Of a stretch of 64,000 nt of DNA, positions 9,161 to 18,230 are shown piece after piece. A program made the position numbers and the translations under genes. Below the pieces are notes generated by a model, which saw nothing but the letters and a program-made list of their open reading frames with translations, ran no database searches and was not told the DNA's origin. The first letter of the stretch is position 1, and every line of letters begins with the position of its first letter. Source of the stretch: Spartinivicinus ruber (lineage in GTDB: Bacteria > Pseudomonadota > Gammaproteobacteria > Pseudomonadales > Zooshikellaceae); the NCBI RefSeq assembly GCF_011009015.1, contig NZ_CP048878.1:609501-673500 (forward strand). The letters run 5' to 3'.

Positions 9161-9925
9161 ATGAAGCGTATACACTTTTTGAAGTTATTTGTGTTATTGC
9201 CCTTGCTATTTTGCCTAAGTTTTATAGCTAAAGCAGAAGTGAGCCCAAAAACGACGATTATTCTGCTTACTGAAAATTACCCTCCTTATAATATGAGTGT
9301 TAATGATAAAAACTTTGCTCGAGGTGACAATATTGATGGGTTATCTACTGATATTGTGAGGGAAATGTTTAAGCGGGCAAATATAAAATATCGCCTAAGT
9401 TTACGCTTTCCTTGGAGTAGAATTTATAAGTTAACTTTGCAGAAGCGTGATTATGGACTTTTCTCTACATCACGTACAGAAGCGAGAGAAAACTTATTTA
9501 AATGGGTCGGCCCACTTGCTTCCAGCGACTGGGTATTTTTAGCATTAAATAAGAATCCTGTTCGTGTTAATACCTTGAATGCGGCTAAAAAATTTAAGGT
9601 GGGTGGCTACAAAGGTGATGCAACAGCTAATTTTTTAGAAGAACGGGGTTTTAATCTAATTACCTCATTTAGAGATAATGAAAATGTTAAAAAACTGGTT
9701 GATGGAAGGATAGATCTATGGGCAACAGGTGATTTATCTGGTCGTTATTTAGCTCAGCTAGAGGGTGTAACTGGATTAAAAACGGTATTTACCATTAAGA
9801 AAAGTCAGCTTTATTTAGCTTTTAACAAAGACACTTCTGATGAGGTGATTAATTTATTGCAAAATGCCTTGGATGAGATGGTAAGGGATGGTTCTCATGA
9901 GCAAATGGTTAATGACTATATGTAA
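9161..9925 (+). CDS. Periplasmic solute-binding protein, SBP_bac_3 family (paralogue 1)
   Basis: 254 residues with a clear N-terminal signal peptide (K-R-I-H then a hydrophobic core to about residue 25). The mature part is the amino-acid-binding type (SBP_bac_3): L-T-E-N-Y-P-P-Y-N near residue 37, the G-L-S-T-D-I-V-R-E-M segment, an F-P-W-S-R motif, and the lobe-II pattern V-G-G-Y-K-G-D-A near residue 148. It has no linked permease or ATPase gene, so it may feed a distant transporter or act as a stand-alone sensor-type binding protein. It is clearly paralogous to the gene at 10764, sharing most motifs in order. The ligand cannot be deduced. Confidence 0.85.
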   Translation: MKRIHFLKLFVLLPLLFCLSFIAKAEVSPKTTIILLTENYPPYNMSVNDKNFARGDNIDGLSTDIVREMFKRANIKYRLSLRFPWSRIYKLTLQKRDYGLFSTSRTEARENLFKWVGPLASSDWVFLALNKNPVRVNTLNAAKKFKVGGYKGDATANFLEERGFNLITSFRDNENVKKLVDGRIDLWATGDLSGRYLAQLEGVTGLKTVFTIKKSQLYLAFNKDTSDEVINLLQNALDEMVRDGSHEQMVNDYM

Positions 9926-9937
9926 AGGATACTCTTC

Positions 9938-10066
9938 ATTTATTGCAACATAAACTCATGGGGGCAAGTCTGATACAGCAAGTCTTGCGGTAGCTACTTT
10001 AATTTACATAAAAGTGCTACTGGAACTCAAGGCCCCCTAAAAACCATTCGTTTTGATTATATACGC
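9938..10066. repeat. Dispersed intergenic repeat, copy R1
   Basis: Ends in the family terminus C-C-C-T-A-A-A-A-A-C-C-A-T-T-C-G and carries an internal module of about 60 bases (9960-10022) that is shared almost word for word with copy R8 at 49172-49233. The family is described in the findings. Confidence 0.75.
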
Positions 10067-10073
10067 TAAAACA

Positions 10074-10098
10074 AAAGCCTCGTAAATGAGGTTTTTTT
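10074..10098 (+). terminator. Rho-independent terminator after paralogue 1
   Basis: Stem AAAGCCTC / GAGGTTTT around a GTAAAT loop, followed by a run of seven T. It lies beyond repeat R1. Confidence 0.8.
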
Positions 10099-10763
10099 AT
10101 TATAAAGCCTGCTATCCGTTTCATCAGAGTTCTGCTAGTACTTGTCCTACAGCCTTACTTATTTGCTACCAATCCAACTAATCGAATGTTTTTTCAGTAT
10201 TGAGTTCCTCAGTGCTTCTAAGCACAGCTAGGGCCTATTAACCACCAATGCCATAGATGATTTTACGCCCAGCAAGACTCTAGTAATAGCGAGAAAAAAG
10301 TTTCTTATAGGAAATTTACTTGACTGCGCTAATGAATTGAAAGGTACTTGTTTGTTGAATTAGAGGTCAAGTGATGTCATTAAGTGGTTACTTGGATACT
10401 TCGTCAGACATCACTAAGGTATTAGTCTAGCTGAGCATTTTGCAGAGTTTCAATTAAGGGTAAAAAACGGTAGAGTATTTTGTTACACTATTCGGCATAT
10501 AAATAAATAATATGATTAATAACTTAATCTACTTATTTTTGTGAGTGGGTTATTACTTTTTTTGATGATTGCATAGACCTTAGTTCGCTAATTAGTGTTT
10601 AGGGGTAATATCCTGGCTAGGCTATGGACGCTCTTTAATTAAACTAAACATATAGATGCAGGCGTTTAAGTAGAGAGAGTTTTGTCTAACAATAAATTGT
10701 ATATTTGGCCAACGCAAAGGGTGTACCAATCCTGGAAGTTCGACAGTCGAGGGGGAGAAGCCA
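10099..10763. other. Gene-free region between the two binding-protein paralogues
   Basis: About 660 AT-rich bases. I see no gene, tRNA or strong inverted repeat. It must contain the promoter for the gene at 10764. Confidence 0.4.
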
Positions 10764-11522
10764 GTGAGAAAGAATTGCTGGATATGTCGTGTATTATTAA
10801 CGGTGTATATTTGCTTATTAGCTATATCTGCTAATGCAAGGCTTGAAGATAAAATAGTACTTTTAACAGAGAACTACCCGCCTTTTAACATGAGTATTAA
10901 TCAGAAAAACTTTGCAAGAGGGGGTAATATTACAGGTCTCTCGACAGAAGTTGTACGAGAGATGTTTAAGCGAGCGAACATTGATTACTCACTCACATTA
11001 CGCTTTCCCTGGAAAAGAGTATTTAGACTAACCCTGGAAAAGCCAAATTATGGGCTATTTTCAACTACGCGCACGCCAGAACGTGAAGATCTGTTTAAGT
11101 GGGTTGGGCCTCTAGTCGTTAATAAGTGGGTGTTTTTGGCAAAACCGGGTAGTGAAATTAAACTGACAAAGCTAGATGATGCTAAGCGGCTTCGAGTGGG
11201 AGGATATAAAGGAGATGCGTTGGCTAACTACCTAGAGTCTGAAGACTTTAAGATAATTACCTCTTTTCGAGATAATGAAAATGCAGTAAAACTAATGTCT
11301 GATAAAATTGATCTCTGGGCTTCTGGCCATATGTCGGGCGTTTATTTTGCCGCTCAAGAAGGAATCATGGGGTTAAAGCCATTACTAACCTTTAAAAAGA
11401 CAGAAATGTATTTAGCCTTTAATAAGGAAACATCTGATAGTGTAATAAATGCTTTACAGCAGGCCCTAGATGGAATGATGAAAGATGGAAGTTACGATCA
11501 ATTAACCAAGCGATATTTATAG
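10764..11522 (+). CDS. Periplasmic solute-binding protein, SBP_bac_3 family (paralogue 2)
   Basis: 252 residues from a GTG start; a strong GAGGGGGAG Shine-Dalgarno about 6 bases upstream decides this start. Signal peptide to about residue 25. The same motifs as the gene at 9161 follow in order: L-T-E-N-Y-P-P-F-N-M-S-I-N, N-F-A-R-G-G-N-I-T-G-L-S-T-E, F-P-W-K-R, V-G-G-Y-K-G-D-A, and I-T-S-F-R-D-N-E-N-A. The two are tandem paralogues separated by 0.8 kb and each appears to have its own promoter and terminator. No permease gene is nearby. Family-level function (binding of an amino acid or similar small polar solute in the periplasm) is as far as the sequence goes. Confidence 0.85.
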   Translation: MRKNCWICRVLLTVYICLLAISANARLEDKIVLLTENYPPFNMSINQKNFARGGNITGLSTEVVREMFKRANIDYSLTLRFPWKRVFRLTLEKPNYGLFSTTRTPEREDLFKWVGPLVVNKWVFLAKPGSEIKLTKLDDAKRLRVGGYKGDALANYLESEDFKIITSFRDNENAVKLMSDKIDLWASGHMSGVYFAAQEGIMGLKPLLTFKKTEMYLAFNKETSDSVINALQQALDGMMKDGSYDQLTKRYL

Positions 11523-11555
11523 CTTTTAATCGTTTTATAAAGAAATGATTAAAAG
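11523..11555 (+). terminator. Possible terminator after paralogue 2
   Basis: A 9-bp inverted repeat (CTTTTAATC with GATTAAAAG) starts right after the stop codon; there is no proper T tract. Confidence 0.35.
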
Positions 11556-11625
11556 TGCTGGGCCTTTATTTTGGACTTTTTATCTCAAAGTAGTTTGCTT
11601 TTATATTTGAGTTTAAGAAGCAAAT

Positions 11626-11803
11626 ACTCACCGAGACGGGTTCTTTAGGCGAGGCCGTCAAGGGCTAAAGCCCCAGGAGCTTATAGTAATAAGTGACTGG
11701 GGCGAAGAAATTTTAATGCTCCTGCATAAACGGCATTCATACCATCCTTCCTAGGTGCTCAGCGATGACAACAAAGCCTAAAGACTATTCGCGAAGAGTA
11801 TAT
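11626..11803. repeat. Dispersed intergenic repeat, copy R2 (near full length)
   Basis: About 178 bases running from a GGTTCTTTAGG-type end to a CCTAAAGACTATTCGCGAAG-type end, with the internal G-C-C-C-C-A-G-G-A-G-C-T-T-A-T and C-A-T-A-A-A-C-G-G-C-A-T-T-C blocks of the family. It fills the gap up to the stop codon of the flavin reductase. Confidence 0.75.
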
Positions 11804-12523
11804 TTATCTGGGGGCGTAATCAAATACATCAGAATGCACATGATTTTCCGCTATCCCTTCAGCCGTTAGTCTATCTAAACTGGCATACACCATTTGTGGT
11901 GAGCCACTAATATAATAGTGGGCTTCAGGAAAGTTACTTAAATCTTCAATGACAGCATTAACTAATAAACCAGCTCGTTGCACTACCCCTGAAATATCGT
12001 CTTCACTAACAACAGGGTGAAACTCTACTTTGCTTTGTTGAGCCCAGCGATTGGGAACATCTAGCAGGTAAAAATCGCTCATTTTCCTTACTCCCCAATA
12101 AAGAAATAATGGCTGGTTATACTGGCAGTTAAGACAATACTCAATCATGCTTTTAGCTTGGGCGAACCCAGTTCCTGCTGCCATAAACACTAAAGGGGAA
12201 GTGGGAGTTTGGCACAAGTAGCAGTTACCTTTAGCAATGTTCACAGTCATTTCATCCTGACTATTAATCAAGTGAACAAGCTGGTTGGATAAGTCGCTGG
12301 TAAACTGGTGCTGAATGTGCAGTTCAAGCAGTTGATTGGTATGCATAGTACTGGGTGCACTAGCAATTGATAATGGGCAGCGGCTTTGGTCAGGCAAAAT
12401 AGCTTCTAAATATTGGCCAGGGAAGAACTCAATATTCGAATGAGCTGAGGTATCCAGCTCAACTCGGTAGATATTGTTATGTGGCTGGTGGACTTGAAGA
12501 ATAGGAAGGGTGTGAATTGTCAC
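11804..12523 (-). CDS. NAD(P)H-flavin reductase, Fre/LuxG-like
   Basis: 239 residues from a GTG start at 12523. A ferredoxin-reductase-type protein: an N-terminal flavin-binding beta barrel with the R-C-P-L-S-I-A-S motif (the family R-x-Y/P-S-I-A-S signature) and a C-terminal NAD(P)-binding domain with M-A-A-G-T-G-F-A-Q near residue 120. There is no 2Fe-2S cysteine cluster, so it is a simple flavin reductase. It lies 38 bases downstream of ubiD on the same strand, as in Pseudomonas, so the two are probably co-transcribed. A role in supplying reduced FMN to the UbiX/UbiD prenyl-FMN system is plausible but is inference from position. Confidence 0.88.
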   Translation of the reverse strand: MTIHTLPILQVHQPHNNIYRVELDTSAHSNIEFFPGQYLEAILPDQSRCPLSIASAPSTMHTNQLLELHIQHQFTSDLSNQLVHLINSQDEMTVNIAKGNCYLCQTPTSPLVFMAAGTGFAQAKSMIEYCLNCQYNQPLFLYWGVRKMSDFYLLDVPNRWAQQSKVEFHPVVSEDDISGVVQRAGLLVNAVIEDLSNFPEAHYYISGSPQMVYASLDRLTAEGIAENHVHSDVFDYAPR

Positions 12524-12561
12524 TACTTATGCACTCCAAACTTTTTTGCTTGCTTTTCCCG

Positions 12562-14028
12562 TTAGTCTATACCAAGTTCAGGCCATAACTCATCAACCCG
12601 ACGTTTGACATCAGTAGACATTGTGATTGCTGCGCCCCATTCCCGGTTAGTTTCTCCAGGCCATTTATTTGTTGCATCAAGACCCACTTTGGAACCAAGA
12701 CCAGATACAGGTGAAGCAAAGTCCAGATAATCAATAGGGGTATTCTCAATGAAAGTCATATCTCGCTTCGGATCCATACGGGTGGTCATAGCCCAGATAA
12801 CATCTTGCCAGCTTCTAATATTAATATCGTCATCAGTAACAATAACGAATTTAGTATACATAAACTGTCTTAGGAATGACCAAATACCCAGCATTACCCG
12901 TTTGGCATGTCCAGGATATTGTTTTTTCATTGATATGACAGCAAGCCGGTAGGAACAGCCCTCTGGGGGTAAATAAAAATCGACAATTTCTGGAAACTGT
13001 TTTTTCAGAATAGGGACAAATACTTCATTTAGTGCAACACCTAAAATAGCGGGCTCATCCGGTGGACGGCCAGTGTAGGTGCTATGATAAATAGGCTGCT
13101 TACGATGGGTAATTGTTTCAACCGTAAAAACTGGAAACTGATCAACTTCATTGTAATAACCCGTATGGTCACCAAATGGACCTTCATCGGCCATCTCATT
13201 TGGATAAATATAGCCCTCTAAAATAATTTCGGCAGAGGCTGGCACTTCTAAATCATGGGTCATGCAGCTAACTAGCTCTGTTTTACTACCCCTTAACAAA
13301 CCAGCAAATGCATACTCTGAGAGAGTATCAGGTATTGGTGTCACTGCACCTAGAATAGTGGCTGGGTCTGCACCTAAAGCAACCGCTACTGGGAATGGCT
13401 CACCTGGGTGAGCTGCTTGCCATTCTTTAAAATCCAAGGCGCCACCGCGATGGGATAGCCAGCGCATAATGACTTTATTCCGGCCAATCACTTGTTGGCG
13501 ATAAATACCTAAATTTTGCCGTGTTTTATGGGGGCCTTTAGTGACAACCAGGGGCCAGGTAATTAATGGGCCGGCATCATCGGGCCAGCAAGTTTGAACT
13601 GGTAAGGTACTTAAATCAACGTCTTCCTTGGTGATAATGACCTGCTGGCAAGGTGCCGACTTAACTTGCTTGGGACCCATATTCATTACCTGGCGAAAAA
13701 TAGGTAATTTTTCCCAGGCATCTTTCATTCCTTTAGGTGGCTCTGGTTCTTTTAAAAATGCTAATAATTCACCTATTTCGGTAAGTGCTTTGGTATTTTC
13801 TGCTCCCATTCCCATGGCCACTCGGTCAGCAGTACCAAATAAGTTAGCCAAAACAGGAATGTTAAAACCTTTAGGATTTTCAAATAATAATGCTGGCCCC
13901 CCTTTCTGTAGAGTGCGATCAGCAATTTCAGTCATTTCCAAATAGGGATCAACTGGCGTATTGATTCGTTTTAATTCGCCTTTTTTTTCTAGTTGGGAAA
14001 TGAAGTCTCGCAGGTCTTTATATTTCAT
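12562..14028 (-). CDS. ubiD: 4-hydroxy-3-polyprenylbenzoate decarboxylase
   Basis: 488 residues, the usual UbiD length. It decarboxylates the polyprenyl-hydroxybenzoate intermediate of ubiquinone synthesis using prenylated FMN made by UbiX. Recognised from the N-terminal M-K-Y-K-D-L-R-D-F segment, the R-Q-N-L-G-I-Y-R prenyl-FMN-binding motif, H-R-G-G-A, the [11 protein letters not shown] motif around residue 280, and the C-terminal D-A-T-N-K-W segment. It starts close to repeat R3 and is followed by the flavin reductase gene. Confidence 0.97.
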   Translation of the reverse strand: MKYKDLRDFISQLEKKGELKRINTPVDPYLEMTEIADRTLQKGGPALLFENPKGFNIPVLANLFGTADRVAMGMGAENTKALTEIGELLAFLKEPEPPKGMKDAWEKLPIFRQVMNMGPKQVKSAPCQQVIITKEDVDLSTLPVQTCWPDDAGPLITWPLVVTKGPHKTRQNLGIYRQQVIGRNKVIMRWLSHRGGALDFKEWQAAHPGEPFPVAVALGADPATILGAVTPIPDTLSEYAFAGLLRGSKTELVSCMTHDLEVPASAEIILEGYIYPNEMADEGPFGDHTGYYNEVDQFPVFTVETITHRKQPIYHSTYTGRPPDEPAILGVALNEVFVPILKKQFPEIVDFYLPPEGCSYRLAVISMKKQYPGHAKRVMLGIWSFLRQFMYTKFVIVTDDDINIRSWQDVIWAMTTRMDPKRDMTFIENTPIDYLDFASPVSGLGSKVGLDATNKWPGETNREWGAAITMSTDVKRRVDELWPELGID

Positions 14029-14045
14029 TAATACCCCTGACGATA

Positions 14046-14173
14046 GCTATATCCTTCTCGAATGATATTTAGGGTTTGCTGTTTTCGCTCTTAAAAACAT
14101 AAACTTATGGAGCTTCATTGCTCGACGGCCTCCCCTAAAAACCATTCGCTTTGGCTATATAGATATACCCTTC
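14046..14173. repeat. Dispersed intergenic repeat, copy R3
   Basis: About 128 bases between ubiD and rho. The left end reads CCTTCTCGAATGATATTTAG and the right end CCTAAAAACCATTCGCTTTG; these ends are imperfect inverted repeats of each other, which makes this copy a good reference for the family. Confidence 0.8.
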
Positions 14174-14213
14174 GAAAATTTACTTGATATTAATTAGGGG
14201 AGGGAAATTAGAA

Positions 14214-14240
14214 AGGAGAAGCTTTGAGGCTTCTCCTTTT
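14214..14240 (-). terminator. Terminator of rho
   Basis: GGAGAAGC and GCTTCTCC form a perfect 8-bp stem just after the rho stop, with short T runs on both sides, so it could work in either direction. Confidence 0.7.
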
Positions 14241-14247
14241 TGAAAAA

Positions 14248-15507
14248 TTACTTCCGCTTCATTGACTGGAAGAATTCATCATTAGTTTTGGTGTCTTTCA
14301 TGCGATCTAATAAAAACTCAACCGCAGAAATTTCATCCATGGGGTGAAGGATTTTGCGTAAAATCCACATTCTTTGCAATTCTTCTTCGGTTGTTAGTAA
14401 GTCTTCACGACGAGTGCCTGAACGAGTAATACCAATTGCAGGGAATACGCGTTTTTCTGATATTTTCCGGTCCAGGTGTAATTCCATGTTACCGGTTCCC
14501 TTAAATTCCTCAAAAATAACTTCATCCATTTTTGAACCGGTATCAACCAGTGCAGTAGCAATGATTGTTAAACTGCCACCTTCTTCAATGTTACGAGCAG
14601 CACCAAAGAAGCGTTTTGGTCTTTCTAGTGCGTGTGCATCAACACCACCAGTTAATACTTTTCCTGATGAAGGAATTACGGTGTTATAAGCACGTGCTAA
14701 ACGAGTAATGGAGTCAAGTAAAATAACGACATCTTTTTTATGTTCAACCAGTCGTTTAGCTTTTTCTATAACCATCTCTGCTACTTGAACATGACGAGCA
14801 GGTGGTTCGTCGAAGGTACTGGCAACCACTTCTCCACGCACTGAGCGAGCCATTTCAGTTACCTCTTCAGGACGCTCGTCAATCAATAGCACAATTAAGT
14901 GGCACTCAGGATTGTTGCGGGCAATATTAGAAGCAATATTTTGCAGCATTAATGTTTTACCCGCTTTTGGTGGTGACACGATCAAGCCACGCTGGCCTTT
15001 ACCAAAAGGCGCTACCAAGTCAATTATACGGGCAGTGAGGTCTTCTGTTGAGCCATTGCCTGCTTCCATTGTCAGTCGTTCTTGAGGGAACAATGGAGTG
15101 AGGTTTTCAAAAAGAATTTTATTTTTTGCATTTTCAGGTTTGTCGAAATTGATTTCGTTAACCTTCAGCAGTGCAAAATAGCGCTCGCCATCTTTCGGAG
15201 GACGGATTTTACCTGATACGGTATCACCGGTACGTAGATTAAAACGACGAATTTGGCTCGGTGAAACATAGATATCGTCAGGGCCTGCAAGATAGGAGCT
15301 ATCAGAAGAGCGCAAGAAACCAAAACCGTCTTGCAGAATTTCTAATACCCCATCGCCATAGATATCTTCACCGCTACGTGCATGGCGTTTTAATATAGTG
15401 AAGATAACATCCTGTTTTCGAGAACGGGCTAAGTTATCAAGCCCCATCTCGGCGGCTACTCTTAATAATTCAGGAACGGATTTTTGCTTTAGCTCAGTAA
15501 GGTTCAT
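14248..15507 (-). CDS. rho: Transcription termination factor Rho
   Basis: 419 residues, standard length. N-terminal Rho_N helix bundle (M-N-L-T-E-L-K), then the cold-shock-type RNA-binding domain (G-F-G-F-L-R-S near residue 65, [10 protein letters not shown]), then the RecA-like ATPase with Walker A P-P-K-A-G-K-T near residue 183, Walker B V-V-I-L-L-D-S-I, and the R-loop/Q-loop region. It acts as a hexameric RNA-dependent ATPase that ends transcription. A 0.6-kb gene-free region separates it from trxA, leaving room for a long regulated leader. Confidence 0.98.
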   Translation of the reverse strand: MNLTELKQKSVPELLRVAAEMGLDNLARSRKQDVIFTILKRHARSGEDIYGDGVLEILQDGFGFLRSSDSSYLAGPDDIYVSPSQIRRFNLRTGDTVSGKIRPPKDGERYFALLKVNEINFDKPENAKNKILFENLTPLFPQERLTMEAGNGSTEDLTARIIDLVAPFGKGQRGLIVSPPKAGKTLMLQNIASNIARNNPECHLIVLLIDERPEEVTEMARSVRGEVVASTFDEPPARHVQVAEMVIEKAKRLVEHKKDVVILLDSITRLARAYNTVIPSSGKVLTGGVDAHALERPKRFFGAARNIEEGGSLTIIATALVDTGSKMDEVIFEEFKGTGNMELHLDRKISEKRVFPAIGITRSGTRREDLLTTEEELQRMWILRKILHPMDEISAVEFLLDRMKDTKTNDEFFQSMKRK

Positions 15508-16134
15508 AGTAAACTAAGATACGTTGATGAAAGGTGACTCTCTGTGGGTGCTGAATGCAGCGGAGGAACTGGTCTCTGGGTAGTGTTAAGATTAATTTAC
15601 CTGGATTGCTTGGGATAACCCCTACCTTTATCTATTACCTGATTATCTGACAGCTGCCGAGTTATCTACTGGCTATTGTCGAGTGGTAGTTGCTTGCCGT
15701 TATCATTCTTGAAGTTACTCGGGTTTTTGATCACTGTAGTTTTTATAAGCAGACTTTTATAAGTGTTTATTTACAAACCACTTTTTATTGACAACTACTT
15801 ATAAACAGCTAAGTGATGAGTAACCATCTATAAGACGGTTTAAATATAATGAGAGTAACTCATCCATAGATCGCTATTTATATACGATTATCATCTGTAT
15901 GTGAATATTGAACGACTATAGACTTATGAGTAACGGTGGTTATCAAGGTTAATCTAACACTGAATAATAGAAACTGTCGAGTTTTAAGTCCAGTATTAAT
16001 TGGAAAATAATCAAATTAATATCAAAAATTGAAGCTAATGCCCAGAATTGATAGGGGTTATAGCTCAATAGGTTACGGGTACTGCAAGGGGGAGTTTCCC
16101 CTTGCTTACAGTTGGGTGCTACAAGGTGCTCGTT
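15508..16134. other. Gene-free region between trxA and rho (rho leader)
   Basis: About 630 bases with no convincing ORF on either strand. It would contain the rho promoter and untranslated leader; in other gammaproteobacteria the rho leader is autoregulated, but no defined element could be assigned here. At 16084-16105 a perfect GCAAGGGG/CCCCTTGC hairpin lies about 30 bases past the trxA stop and may help end trxA transcription, although a T tract is missing. Confidence 0.45.
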
Positions 16135-16461
16135 CTAAAGGTTACCTTCAAGAAAAGCAACAAGTTGAGTTTTTGAAAGAGCACCCACTTTGGTGGCTTC
16201 TACATTACCATTCTTAAACAGCATAAGGGTTGGAATACCACGAACACCGTACTTTGGAGGTGTTGCTTCGTTATCATCGATGTTTAATTTACACACCTTC
16301 AAGCGGTCTTTATATTCGTTAGCAATTTCATCAAGAATGGGAGTAATCATCTTGCATGGGCCACACCATTCTGCCCAATAATCAACCAGTACAGGTCCTT
16401 CTGCGTTGAGTACTTCTTGATCAAAGTTTTCATCCGTTACATTCAAGATATGTTCGCTCAT
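16135..16461 (-). CDS. trxA: Thioredoxin 1
   Basis: 108 residues. The ATG at 16461 is preferred over an upstream in-frame ATG at 16479 because GGAG lies at the right distance and the protein then begins M-S-E-H like other thioredoxins. The redox-active site W-C-G-P-C is at residues 32-36, with the cis-proline segment G-I-P-T-L near residue 75 and the C-terminal helix intact. A cytosolic disulfide reductase, reduced by thioredoxin reductase. Position next to rho and divergent from ppx is as in Pseudomonas. Confidence 0.97.
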   Translation of the reverse strand: MSEHILNVTDENFDQEVLNAEGPVLVDYWAEWCGPCKMITPILDEIANEYKDRLKVCKLNIDDNEATPPKYGVRGIPTLMLFKNGNVEATKVGALSKTQLVAFLEGNL

Positions 16462-16700
16462 TATTGAAATCTCCAGCATTTATTACAAGTCAGTTGATTG
16501 ATTCTATCATAGCACTGTGTCACAACGGCTGAGAAGCTATACGGTTGATAAGCTATGAGGACAATCTGTATTCGACAGTTGCCTTACTTTGCAACTATTT
16601 TGCATTATTAGAGGCAACAAAATATGCCGAAACTATCCCTAACCAGTGGTTTATTTTGTTAAGCTATATCACTTTGTCATTGAAATTATTGGCATAGCTA

Positions 16701-18215
16701 ATGACCGCAAGGATATCTCGCTCAAACCACTCTGACCAGTGTTTAATTGCTGCAATTGATCTTGGTTCAAATAGCTTCCACATGATAGTGGCTCGTTTGG
16801 ATCAAGGAGAAATAAGACCACTGGAGCGGCTGGGAGAAAAAATCCAGCTAGCTGCAGGGCTTGATGAAAACGATTGCTTAAGTGAAGAGGCTCAGCAACG
16901 GGGCCTTGACTGCTTAAGGCGATTTGCTCAATACACTACACATCTGAATGTTGGCAAAGTACGTGTGGTGGGAACAAATGCTCTACGGACTGCTCATAAT
17001 CGCGATGATTTTATTAAGCGCGCTCAAGAAATTTTGAGCCATCCAATTGATGTGATTTCAGGTAGAGAGGAGGCTCGCTTAATTTACTTAGGTGTTTCCC
17101 ATACTCAAGCCGATGACTTTGGTCGGCGTTTGGTGGTGGATATTGGGGGCGGGAGTACCGAATTTATCATTGGTCAGCGCTTTGAGCCTCAATTGCTCGA
17201 AAGCTTGCATATGGGTTGTGTTGTTTACAGTCAGCAATTTTTTCCAGACGGTGTGATTACTAGCAGGCAGTTCCAGGAGGCTTATTATGCAGCTCGCCTG
17301 GAGTTGTTGAATATCGCTGCGCCTTATAAAGAAGCTGGCTGGGAAGATGTTATAGGCTCATCAGGGACTGTTAAGTCTATTCAAAATGTCTTGATTGCTA
17401 AAGGCTTGACCAGCTCGGGTATTACAGCTGAAGGGATGGAAGAGCTGCGTAAGCAAATTATTAACCTAGGTCATGTGGATAAAGTTGAGTTGGAAGGCCT
17501 AAAACCTGAGCGAGCCAATATCTTTCCAGCAGGTTTGGCAATTTTAATGGCAGTGTTTGATGCTTTTAAAGTTGATCGGATGTGTTACTCAGAAGGTGCT
17601 CTACGGGAAGGCTTACTGTATGACATGGTTGGACGCTTACAGCATGAGGATGTAAGGGAGCGAACCATCACTGCATTAATGAAGCGTTATCACGTTGACA
17701 AACAACATGCTCGCCGGGTGGCTCGCCATGCACTAATGTGTTTTGACTATGTAGCTGACCAGTGGCATTTGGAAAAGGAAGATCGTGAGCTACTGAACTG
17801 GGCTGCATTAGTCCATGAAATTGGTTTGGATATTTCCCATTCTCAGTTTCATAAGCATGGTGCTTATGTTATCAGTCATTCTGACCTGCTTGGCTTTTCC
17901 AAAGATTATCAGCATCAACTGGCAGTTTTGGTTAGAGGTCACCGTCGCTCATTTCCACTCGACCTTATGGCAGGTTTTCCGCCAGGACTAGCTACCCGAT
18001 TGAAAAAGCTTTGTATGTTATTGCGGCTTTCTATTGTGTTAAACCATATTCGTTTAGACGAAGTGCTACCGGAATATACTGTAACTGCGGGTGCTGACTG
18101 GCTCAAGGTATCATTAGGTGCTGGCTGGTTGGAGCAACACCCACTAACTGAAGCAGACTTTGAGAGAGAACAGAAGTACTTTGCTAAGGCAGGGTATCAG
18201 TTAATAGCGGAGTAG
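16701..18215 (+). CDS. ppx: Exopolyphosphatase
   Basis: 504 residues, Ppx/GppA family. N-terminal ASKHA fold with A-A-I-D-L-G-S-N-S-F-H near residue 18 and V-V-D-I-G-G-G-S-T-E-F near residue 148 (phosphate-binding loops), then a C-terminal HD-like helical domain (H-E-I-G-L-D-I near residue 372). Hydrolyses terminal phosphates of long-chain polyphosphate. It is convergent with ppk, the polyphosphate-making enzyme, with only 12 bases between the stop codons. Length and the ppk neighbour favour Ppx over GppA. Confidence 0.94.
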   Translation: MTARISRSNHSDQCLIAAIDLGSNSFHMIVARLDQGEIRPLERLGEKIQLAAGLDENDCLSEEAQQRGLDCLRRFAQYTTHLNVGKVRVVGTNALRTAHNRDDFIKRAQEILSHPIDVISGREEARLIYLGVSHTQADDFGRRLVVDIGGGSTEFIIGQRFEPQLLESLHMGCVVYSQQFFPDGVITSRQFQEAYYAARLELLNIAAPYKEAGWEDVIGSSGTVKSIQNVLIAKGLTSSGITAEGMEELRKQIINLGHVDKVELEGLKPERANIFPAGLAILMAVFDAFKVDRMCYSEGALREGLLYDMVGRLQHEDVRERTITALMKRYHVDKQHARRVARHALMCFDYVADQWHLEKEDRELLNWAALVHEIGLDISHSQFHKHGAYVISHSDLLGFSKDYQHQLAVLVRGHRRSFPLDLMAGFPPGLATRLKKLCMLLRLSIVLNHIRLDEVLPEYTVTAGADWLKVSLGAGWLEQHPLTEADFEREQKYFAKAGYQLIAE

Positions 18216-18230
18216 AGGCTTAAGCCTCTA
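18213..18230. terminator. 18-bp perfect palindrome holding both stop codons of ppx and ppk
   Basis: TAGAGGCTTAAGCCTCTA reads the same on both strands. Its first three bases are the TAG stop of ppx and its last three, read on the other strand, are the TAG stop of ppk. It may act as a bidirectional terminator or transcript-end hairpin, although only the plus-strand side has a T run nearby (18241-18245). Confidence 0.6.

Noticed and set aside
16029-16217. Plus-strand ORF overlapping the trxA end
   Set aside because: It overlaps thioredoxin coding sequence and has no ribosome site or recognisable content.
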